From: Sphingomonas hengshuiensis
Lineage (GTDB): Bacteria > Pseudomonadota > Alphaproteobacteria > Sphingomonadales > Sphingomonadaceae
NCBI RefSeq assembly: GCF_000935025.1
Contig: NZ_CP010836.1
Coordinates: 1,240,001 to 1,304,000 of the forward strand
DNA: 64,000 nucleotides
Direction of reading: 5' to 3'
Below the pieces are notes generated by a model. It searched no databases. It worked only from the letters and a program-made list of their open reading frames with translations, and was not told the DNA's origin. Below, piece after piece: positions 34,636 to 41,151 of the stretch (position 1 is its first letter; the number at the start of each line of letters is the position of its first letter). The position numbers and the translations under genes are program-made.

Positions 34636-35687
34636 AGCTTGAACACGCGTTCGGCGTTGGTCTGCATCAGCTTCTTCTTGGCCGTGTCGGAAATGTCGAG
34701 CAGGTCGCAGGCGCGGACTTCGTCGGCGACATATTCATACGGATAATCCATCGCATACATCACGCGATCCTCACCCATCACTTCCTGCATCAGCTTGATC
34801 GCGGGCGGGAAGGGCAGGCCGCTGGTCGTCGCCAGCACATTCTCGCGCAGACAGGCGAAGAAGTCCTTCTTCAGCGGCTTGAATCGCTCATAGCGCTGCG
34901 AGCGGACGCCGGCCTTGTGCATGTAATCGATGCGGTACAGCCAATAGGGGATCGCCTCGCCGCCATGGCCGACCGCGATCTGCAGGTCGGGATAGCGATC
35001 GAAGATGCCGGTGGTGATCAGCCGGAGCAGGTGCATCCCGGTCTCCACCCCGAACCCGAAGATCGCGCCGTCCAGTCCGGCCTCGATCATGCCGCCGATC
35101 ATCGAATCGGGCAGCGTCTGCGGGTGGATGTAGAGCGGCTGGCCGGTGTCGGCGAGCGCGCGGAAGATCGGGTCGAACTGCGCTTCGTCGAGATAATGGC
35201 CCTGGGTATGGCTGTTGACCATCACGCCGCGAAAGCCGAGTTCGTTGGCCCCGCGCCGGATTTCGGCCGCCGACCATTCGGGGTCCTGCGGCGCGATCGA
35301 GGTCATGCCGACGAAGCGCGTCGGATGCGCCTGGCACCGTTCGGCGAGAAAGTCGTTGGCGCGCGCGACCATCGCCTTGGCCTCCTCGGTGTCGAGCAGC
35401 GGCTGCACGCCGGGCGAGGTCAGCGACAGGATCGCCACGTCGATTCCGGTCGCGTCCATGTCCGCCAGCCGCCGCTCGCCCAGGTCGAGCAGGCGATCGA
35501 TGATCAGCGTCGCGCGCTCGGAGGGCGAGGTGGCGTAGAAGCCCCAGAGCGATTCCATCCCCTTGTCGGCGGTGCCGTCCTTCACCATCCGGAGGTAGAC
35601 GTCGATCTGCTCGCGCGTCGCGAAGGCCTCTTCGGTCGCGATGCGCAGATAGCCGCGGTCGCCGCCGGTCTTCAGTTCATGGCTCAT
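34632..35687 (-). CDS. LigW/gamma-resorcylate-type amidohydrolase decarboxylase
   Basis: 351 residues of the ACMSD-like amidohydrolase family, metal-dependent non-oxidative decarboxylases of aromatic acids. Visible features: RIATEEAFA near the N-terminus (first metal Glu), ILSLTSPGVQPLLD, GVMVNSHTQGHYLD, metal His in YIHPQTLP and VGHGGEAIPYWLYRIDYMH, and the catalytic Asp in YAMDYPYEY. The pattern is that of 5-carboxyvanillate decarboxylase LigW and gamma-resorcylate decarboxylase. It starts 5 nt after the ALDH gene upstream, which would make the carboxylate it removes. Start at 35687; the longer frame to 35771 lacks a ribosome site. Confidence 0.87.
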   Translation of the reverse strand: MSHELKTGGDRGYLRIATEEAFATREQIDVYLRMVKDGTADKGMESLWGFYATSPSERATLIIDRLLDLGERRLADMDATGIDVAILSLTSPGVQPLLDTEEAKAMVARANDFLAERCQAHPTRFVGMTSIAPQDPEWSAAEIRRGANELGFRGVMVNSHTQGHYLDEAQFDPIFRALADTGQPLYIHPQTLPDSMIGGMIEAGLDGAIFGFGVETGMHLLRLITTGIFDRYPDLQIAVGHGGEAIPYWLYRIDYMHKAGVRSQRYERFKPLKKDFFACLRENVLATTSGLPFPPAIKLMQEVMGEDRVMYAMDYPYEYVADEVRACDLLDISDTAKKKLMQTNAERVFKL

Positions 35688-35692
35688 GTCGC

Positions 35693-37120
35693 TCAACCCT
35701 CGTGTATTGCTTTGGTGACCAGGCACGCATCGATGCCCTCGGGACCATCCTCGGAGCCATGGCCCGACCATTTCATGCCCCCGAACGGGCTGTCGGCGCC
35801 GCCGATCATGGTCGTGTTGATGCCGATCATCCCGCTCTCGATCTCGCGCCCGATGCGGCGCTGGCGCTGCGCGTCGCGCGTCCAGGCATAGGCGGCGAGG
35901 CCATAGGGCAGGCGGTTGGCCTCGGCGATCATCGCCTCTTCGTTGGCATAGGGATTGATGATCGCGACCGGGCCGAACGGCTCCTCGTTGAGCATCGCGG
36001 CATCGATCGGCACGTCGGAAAGCACGCTGGGCTTGTAGAAATAGCCGCGATTGCCGATCCGCTCGCCGCCGGTGTGCAGCGTCGCGCCCTTGTCGCGGGC
36101 GTCGGCGATCAGCCGCTCCATCGCATCGGGGCGGCGCGGATTGGCCATCGGCCCCATGCCCGAGCTCGCTTCCATTCCGTCGCCGACGACGATCGCCGAG
36201 GCGCGTTCGGCAAAGCCTGTGCGGAAGGCGTCATAGACATCCTCCTGCACGATGAAGCGCGTCGGCGAAACGCAGACCTGGCCCGCGTTGCGGAACTTGC
36301 TGGCGACCATCGTGTCGAGCGCCTTGTCGATATCGGCGTCGTCGAACACCAGCACCGGGCCGTGCCCGCCCAGTTCCATCGTGGTCCGCTTGCAATCCTC
36401 CGCGGCGAGTTTCACCAGATGCTTGCCGACCACCGTCGAACCGGTGAAGCTCAGCTTGCGGATGATCGGCGAGCCGAGCAGGTGGCGCGAAACCTCGTCC
36501 GGCACGCCGAACACCGCCTGCGCGACTTCCTTGGGCAGCCCGGCGTCCAACAGGCATTGCAGCACGCCCAGCGCCGATGCCGGCGTCTCCTCGGCGGCCT
36601 TGAGGATGACCGAACACCCTGCGGCGATCGGCGCGCCCAGCTTGCGCCCCGGATTGCCCAGCGGGAAATTCCACGGCGCAAAGGCCGCGACCGGGCCGAC
36701 CGGCTCCTTGACGACCGTCGATCGCTGTCCGACCGGGCGCACCAGCGCGCGGCCATAGATGCGGAAGACTTCGCCGGCATAGAAGTTGAACAGGCCGATG
36801 TTCATCATCACTTCGATGCGCGATTCGGCGAGCGTCTTGCCCTCTTCCAGCGTCGCGACGCGGGCGAGCGTCTCGATCCGCTCCTGCATCAGCCGCGCGG
36901 CTCCGGAGAGCACCGCGGCGCGCTGCTGCGGCGTCGAGTTGCGCCACAGCCGGAAGCCGCGCTGCGCCGTCTCCAGCGCGCGGTCGAGGTCGGCGGCATC
37001 GGCGAGGGGCAGTTCGGCAAGCGTCGCGCCGGTGGCGGGATTGACGACGGCGTGCGTCCGTCGCCCGCCGCCGGCAACACGCTCGCCGTCGATCATCATG
37101 TACAAATCGGGGTAGGTCAT
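35693..37120 (-). CDS. NAD(P)-dependent aldehyde dehydrogenase (SSADH-like)
   Basis: 475 residues. AFAPWNFPLGNPGRKLGAPI and SFTGSTVVGK form the cofactor site, ELGGHGPVLVF the general-base Glu, and NAGQVCVSPTRF the catalytic Cys. Closest in pattern to succinate-semialdehyde/aromatic aldehyde dehydrogenases. First gene of an operon with the LigW-like decarboxylase and an MFS transporter, suggesting that it oxidises a ring aldehyde to a carboxylate that is then removed. Its promoter region contains the palindrome at 37195. Confidence 0.92.
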   Translation of the reverse strand: MTYPDLYMMIDGERVAGGGRRTHAVVNPATGATLAELPLADAADLDRALETAQRGFRLWRNSTPQQRAAVLSGAARLMQERIETLARVATLEEGKTLAESRIEVMMNIGLFNFYAGEVFRIYGRALVRPVGQRSTVVKEPVGPVAAFAPWNFPLGNPGRKLGAPIAAGCSVILKAAEETPASALGVLQCLLDAGLPKEVAQAVFGVPDEVSRHLLGSPIIRKLSFTGSTVVGKHLVKLAAEDCKRTTMELGGHGPVLVFDDADIDKALDTMVASKFRNAGQVCVSPTRFIVQEDVYDAFRTGFAERASAIVVGDGMEASSGMGPMANPRRPDAMERLIADARDKGATLHTGGERIGNRGYFYKPSVLSDVPIDAAMLNEEPFGPVAIINPYANEEAMIAEANRLPYGLAAYAWTRDAQRQRRIGREIESGMIGINTTMIGGADSPFGGMKWSGHGSEDGPEGIDACLVTKAIHEG

Positions 37121-37194
37121 CGGGCATCCTTGATGCAGCGGATGGGTCGAAACGGGCTGAGCTTTCAGTCGTGGGCGAGGGATGCGCGGGGATC

Positions 37195-37208
37195 ATTGAT
37201 AAGTCAAC
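37195..37208. promoter_or_regulatory. RTTGANNNNTCAAY palindrome, site 1
   Basis: ATTGATAAGTCAAC, between the divergent ALDH (37120) and tandem NTF2 (37315) genes. It matches the same palindrome at 40875, 41102 and 51047 and probably marks an operator for the cluster's MarR-type regulators. Confidence 0.6.
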
Positions 37209-37314
37209 GTTCCATTGCGTCCAGGCGAAAATTTCCGTACCCGTGTTGAAACCCTGTCGAGAAAACAGCCTGTTGCCGCGCGGTCGCGGGCCAGCGGACA
37301 AGGATTGGAGAGAG

Positions 37315-38148
37315 ATGCTCGACTATTCGGCCTATATCGCGACCTTCTGCACCGGCGACGACGACCTTCTGGTTGAGCGCTATTTTGCAGACGATGTGGT
37401 CTTCACCGGCGGCACCCGCGAGCATCACGGCAAGGCCGAGTTGCGCAAGTTCCTGGCCTGGGCGCATGACGGCGTGCGCGAAGTGCCGCGGGTGCAGAAT
37501 GTCCTGCAACGCGAAGACCTGATCCTTGCCGAGATCGACATGGATTTCCACGCGACCCGCCCGCGGCGCGACTTCCCGTTCGGCGATCTGGAGCCCGGTG
37601 ACAGCGTCACGGTCAAATTCCTGGTCAGCTACAAAATCGAGAACGACAAGGTCGTCGCGCTCAAATCGATGACCTGGCCGCCGGGCAAGGGCGTTTCCCG
37701 GCTTCCGAAGCTGGGCGGGCATCCCAGCCAGGTCGCGGCATTCCACGCCTATTGCGCGGCGTTCAGCAACGCCGATTTCGATCGATTCGCGCGCTTCTAC
37801 ACCGACGATGTCGTGCTCGAGCTCGGCTCGGTGCCGCCGATTCACGGCAAGGACGGGATCACCGGATTCTACCGCGCCATGTTCGCAAGCGTGCGCGAAA
37901 GCCTGACCGTGCATTCGGTGCTGGCGGACGACCGCACCATCGCGCTTGATGCCACCGCGCGCTTCACGGCGGTTACCGATGCCCCCGATTTCGTCGTCGG
38001 CGCGCTCTCGAAAGGCGAGTTCATCGAACTGCGCGTGTTCGTCCATTACGAACTGCGCGACGGATTGATCTCGCACATCCGCGTCGGTCGCGGCGGCGCC
38101 GATGGTTTGCCGCGATTCTTCGACGCGGAGGGGCGCCGCAAGCCATAG
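37315..38148 (+). CDS. Tandem NTF2/SnoaL-like domain protein
   Basis: 277 residues made of two NTF2-like domains: residues about 1-130 (YIATFCTGDDDLLVERYFAD, FTGGTREHHGKAELRKFLAW) and about 140-270 (AFSNADFDRFARFYTDDVVL, GKDGITGFYRAMFASVRESL). The second is clearly related to the single-domain protein at 47930. The fold includes small-molecule lyases, hydratases and isomerases, and in sphingomonads LdpA-type diarylpropane deformylases. No signal peptide. ATG at 37315 follows GGAGAG; an upstream frame from 37171 runs through the promoter and is rejected. Function within the island is inferred only. Confidence 0.78.
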   Translation: MLDYSAYIATFCTGDDDLLVERYFADDVVFTGGTREHHGKAELRKFLAWAHDGVREVPRVQNVLQREDLILAEIDMDFHATRPRRDFPFGDLEPGDSVTVKFLVSYKIENDKVVALKSMTWPPGKGVSRLPKLGGHPSQVAAFHAYCAAFSNADFDRFARFYTDDVVLELGSVPPIHGKDGITGFYRAMFASVRESLTVHSVLADDRTIALDATARFTAVTDAPDFVVGALSKGEFIELRVFVHYELRDGLISHIRVGRGGADGLPRFFDAEGRRKP

Positions 38149-38312
38149 CGCTAAGCGCTTGTTTGAAAATTCGCGAAAGAGCGAATTTCAGGCGGCACCA
38201 GCCCGCTCCCCCGCCCGGCCACCCCTAGAATATTGTCGTCGGGTGGCCGGGCGGGGGAGCGGGCTGGTGCCGCGCGAAATGCGCCGCAGCGCATTTCCAA
38301 ACAGCTTCTAAT
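38148..38312. repeat. Composite palindromic element with 33-bp perfect stem
   Basis: A perfect 33-bp inverted repeat, arms 38192-38224 and 38241-38273, loop of 16 nt, very GC-rich (arms begin GCGGCACCAGCCCGCTCCCC). Outside it, smaller palindromes flank on both sides: AAATTCGC/GCGAATTT on the left (38167-38187) and GAAATGCGC/GCGCATTTC on the right. The outer segments (TGTTTG with AAAT, and ATTT with CAAACAG) also mirror each other. It follows the tandem NTF2 gene and precedes marR, so it may terminate transcription or be a mobile palindromic unit. Confidence 0.75.
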
Positions 38313-38356
38313 CCGCTGGCTGGCGGGCGCCCGAAAAACGCGATAACGCACGGTCG

Positions 38357-38887
38357 ATGACGAGCGTAAGACAAGAGACAGCGGCCCCTGCGCAGGAGCA
38401 GAGCGGCCATCGCGATCCGGAAGCCGAGGAGACGCTGCGCGGCTGGACCTATACGGGGCTCGACTTCCCCACGTTCCGGCTCACCTTGCTGGCGAAGGCG
38501 ATCGACCGCGTGACGCTGCGGATGCTGGCCGATCACTGCGACCTTACGTTCGCGGAGTGGCGTGTGCTCAGTCGGCTGGCGCCGATCGACGGTGCGACGG
38601 TGCGACAGGTCGCGCAGATGGCGTGGGTCGATCGCGCCGAAGTCAGCCGCGCGGCCAGCACGCTGGAGGATCGCGGGCTGGTGACGCGACGCGACAACCC
38701 CGCCGATCGCCGCGCGCCGATCCTGTTCGTCACGCCGAAGGGGCAGGCCGAATATGAACGGCTGCTCCCGATCCGAGCGGGCTTTCACCGCGGCCTGACC
38801 GAGGACATGCCGGCTGAGGACCGCGAGACGCTCGACCGGCTGCTTGCCCAGATCGGTAAGAAACTGGGCAAGCTGGTCGAGAAATGA
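38357..38887 (+). CDS. MarR-family transcriptional regulator
   Basis: 176 residues. An acidic N-terminal extension (about 1-30) is followed by a typical MarR winged helix: FAEWRVLSRLAPIDGATVRQ, VDRAEVSRAASTLEDRGLVT and the wing RRDNPADRRAPILFVTPKG. Such proteins are usually repressors relieved by aromatic ligands. Together with the tandem MarR at 49877 it is the best candidate for binding the RTTGANNNNTCAAY palindromes. Confidence 0.9.
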   Translation: MTSVRQETAAPAQEQSGHRDPEAEETLRGWTYTGLDFPTFRLTLLAKAIDRVTLRMLADHCDLTFAEWRVLSRLAPIDGATVRQVAQMAWVDRAEVSRAASTLEDRGLVTRRDNPADRRAPILFVTPKGQAEYERLLPIRAGFHRGLTEDMPAEDRETLDRLLAQIGKKLGKLVEK

Positions 38888-38893
38888 CGCGCC

Positions 38894-38911
38894 ATGCGCC
38901 GTGAGGCGCAT
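38894..38911. terminator. Bidirectional hairpin between marR and DUF3237
   Basis: ATGCGCC (38894-38900) pairs perfectly with GGCGCAT (38905-38911), loop GTGA, in the 38-nt gap between convergent genes. No T-tract. Confidence 0.5.
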
Positions 38912-38925
38912 CACCAGACCTCCGC

Positions 38926-39432
38926 TCAGCGGATCGCGTAATAGCGCACGATCGAGTGATCGGGTTCGTCGTCTTCGGTTAGCTTGGGAACGCGCTTGCC
39001 GACGCCGACGATGACGGTGCGGTTCATCCATTCATGCTTTCCCGCAGGTGCCCGGAAATAGGGGGTGCAGCGGAAATAGCGTCCGATCGCGGGTTCTTCG
39101 TCGGGCCCCTGGTCGGGGGTGCGCAGCGGCCCGTGCACATAGCCCATGTTGCGGATATAGATCAGCGCGCCGTCATCGGCCTGGATCATGTAATGCGCGT
39201 TCAGCTCGACGACGCCGTCGGTGCGGATCACCGGCCAGTCGGCGCCGCTATGATCGACCAGCATCCCGTTCAGCAGCGGCCCCGATACCGTCGATCCGAT
39301 GTCGAGCGAGGTATAGCCATGGTTGGGCCCGTTCGGATGGATTGCCCCGGTGGCCCATCTTTTGTCGAAATTCATCCGGACGTCGAAGGCGTGTTCGTAG
39401 CGCAGTTCCAGCATTGGGTCGGCGATGGACAT
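38926..39432 (-). CDS. DUF3237 protein (candidate decarboxylase), copy 2
   Basis: 168 residues with the same core as the other two copies: SGADWPVIRTDGV, ALIYIRNMGYVHGP and HEWMNRTVIVGVG. It lies downstream of, and on the same strand as, the AAHS-type MFS gene (26 nt gap), so both are probably expressed from the promoter with the palindrome at 40875. The role as a stereospecific aromatic decarboxylase is inferred from island context and from my memory of PhcF/PhcG. Confidence 0.78.
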   Translation of the reverse strand: MSIADPMLELRYEHAFDVRMNFDKRWATGAIHPNGPNHGYTSLDIGSTVSGPLLNGMLVDHSGADWPVIRTDGVVELNAHYMIQADDGALIYIRNMGYVHGPLRTPDQGPDEEPAIGRYFRCTPYFRAPAGKHEWMNRTVIVGVGKRVPKLTEDDEPDHSIVRYYAIR

Positions 39433-39458
39433 TGGTACTCCTCAAAAAACGAAGGGGG

Positions 39459-40811
39459 TCAGGCGGTCGCCGGCTTGGGCTGCGAAACAGGCTCGGCACG
39501 CGCGAGATCGGGGATCATCAGCACCAGCAGGCCCACGGTCAGCGGCAGCACCGCAATGATCGTCAGCGTCGTCTGGAGCGAGAAGTGCGAGGCGAGCGCC
39601 AGCCCGCCGAACAGCGGCAGGATCACGCCACCGATCCGCCCCATGCCGCCCGCCCAGCCCAGCCCGGTGCTGCGCATGCTGGCGGGATAGATGCGGGTCA
39701 TCATCGTGTTGAGCCCGGTCTGCCCGCCGGTCTGGAAGAAATTATAGGCCAACAGCGCGCCCAGGAAGAACGGGGCCTCGAACGGGACGATCGACAGCAT
39801 CAGGATCATCCCCGCAAGCCCGAAATAATAAGCGGGGATCAGCCGCGACGCGCGAATACGGTCGAATAGCCACCCCATCGTCAGCGTGCCGACGAGCCCG
39901 CCGAAGAATCCGAGCATCGCGAGCACCGCAAAGCGCTGGATCGGAATGCCCGCCATTTCCTGGAAGAAGGTGGGGAGCCATGCCGCCATCAGCGCGATCG
40001 TCCCCATCGACAGCACGCATGCCATCCACAGCACCGCCGTCGCGCGCGCCCGCCCGCCGCGGAAAATGTCGAGCAGCCGCGCTTTCTGCGCGTTGGACGA
40101 GCCATCGGCGGCGACGAAGACTTCGTGCCCGGTCAGCTCGATGCCCGGGGCAAGGCGCCGCAGGATCGGCGCGATGCGGCGGTCGGCGGGGTTGCGACTC
40201 GCGAGGAACTGGACCGATTCGGGAAGCGCCAGCAGCATCACGAGCGCGCCCAGGAGCGGCATCACGCCGCCCAGCCAGAACCCGCTCTGCCAGCCATAGG
40301 CGTCGATCAGCCATGCGGCGGCAGCGCCACCCGCGGCGCCGCCCGCGCTATATCCTGCGAAGGCGATCGATATGAAAACGCCGCGGCGCGCGCGCGGGGA
40401 ATGCTCGGCCAGCAGCGATATCGCCATCGGCAGGCCGCCGGACAGGAAGATGCCGGAGAGGCCGCGGATAATCGCGAATTCGGTGATCGTCGTCGCCATG
40501 CTCGCCACCAGCGTGAGCACGCCGAACGCCAGCGAACACGCCACCAGCATCCGCTTGCGGCCATAGCGATCGGCGAGCGGGGGCGCGACGAAAGCCCCGA
40601 TCGCCAGCCCGATCTGCTGAAGGAAGAAGACCAGCGTCATGGCTGCGGGCGCCTCGCCCAGGCCGCGGGCGATGGCGGGTGCGATCTTGCCGACCAGGAA
40701 AATGTCGAAGCCGTCGACGAACATCACGAAGGTGCAGATCGCCAGGATCCGGAAATGGATCGAGCGCGATTGCTGGCCGTCGATGAAATCCTGGACTCGG
40801 AACGTCGTCAT
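39459..40811 (-). CDS. MFS transporter, aromatic acid:H+ symporter (AAHS) type
   Basis: 450 residues, 12 predicted membrane segments. FVDGFDIFLVGKIAPAIARG in the first helix and FVAPPLADRYGRKRMLVACS in loop 2-3 are the hallmark of the AAHS group (PcaK/BenK-like). It probably imports an aromatic carboxylate. Divergent from the TonB receptor at 41152; the 340-nt region between them carries palindromes at 40875 and 41083-41115. Confidence 0.9.
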   Translation of the reverse strand: MTTFRVQDFIDGQQSRSIHFRILAICTFVMFVDGFDIFLVGKIAPAIARGLGEAPAAMTLVFFLQQIGLAIGAFVAPPLADRYGRKRMLVACSLAFGVLTLVASMATTITEFAIIRGLSGIFLSGGLPMAISLLAEHSPRARRGVFISIAFAGYSAGGAAGGAAAAWLIDAYGWQSGFWLGGVMPLLGALVMLLALPESVQFLASRNPADRRIAPILRRLAPGIELTGHEVFVAADGSSNAQKARLLDIFRGGRARATAVLWMACVLSMGTIALMAAWLPTFFQEMAGIPIQRFAVLAMLGFFGGLVGTLTMGWLFDRIRASRLIPAYYFGLAGMILMLSIVPFEAPFFLGALLAYNFFQTGGQTGLNTMMTRIYPASMRSTGLGWAGGMGRIGGVILPLFGGLALASHFSLQTTLTIIAVLPLTVGLLVLMIPDLARAEPVSQPKPATA

Positions 40812-40874
40812 GCCTCTCCATCTCCTGCACGCCCGACGCCGGTGCTGTCGGCCCGATGTCGTGACCCGGGTACC

Positions 40875-40888
40875 GTTGACGAATCAAT
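40875..40888. promoter_or_regulatory. RTTGANNNNTCAAY palindrome, site 2
   Basis: GTTGACGAATCAAT, 64 nt before the MFS start codon (minus strand). Same pattern as sites at 37195, 41102 and 51047. The rest of the 340-nt divergent region, apart from site 3, shows no gene. Confidence 0.6.
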
Positions 40889-41082
40889 GAAAAAAGTCAA
40901 ACGCTGCAACGCGGGGTGTCGAGTGATCCCGCGCGACGCTGCACGGCGCGGCATCTGCCCCGCGCGCGGCATTGCGGCCTGGTCCACGGTTTTCGCGCCG
41001 CCCGCACTCGATCCGCGCGCTCGCGCGACCCGAGCAAGCATTCGTCATGTTTCGCGTCTTTCTTCTTGGCTCCGACTGTGTC

Positions 41083-41115
41083 ATTGAGTAATCATTGAAT
41101 GATTGAGTAATCAAT
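41083..41115. promoter_or_regulatory. RTTGANNNNTCAAY palindromes, site 3 (two in tandem)
   Basis: A full match ATTGAGTAATCAAT at 41102-41115 and a one-mismatch copy ATTGAGTAATCATT at 41083-41096, 19 nt apart, immediately upstream of the TonB receptor (start 41152). Two near-identical copies on one face suggest cooperative binding. Confidence 0.65.
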
Positions 41116-41151
41116 GAAACCCGGGAACCGGGTTCACAGGGGAGGAAGGCA

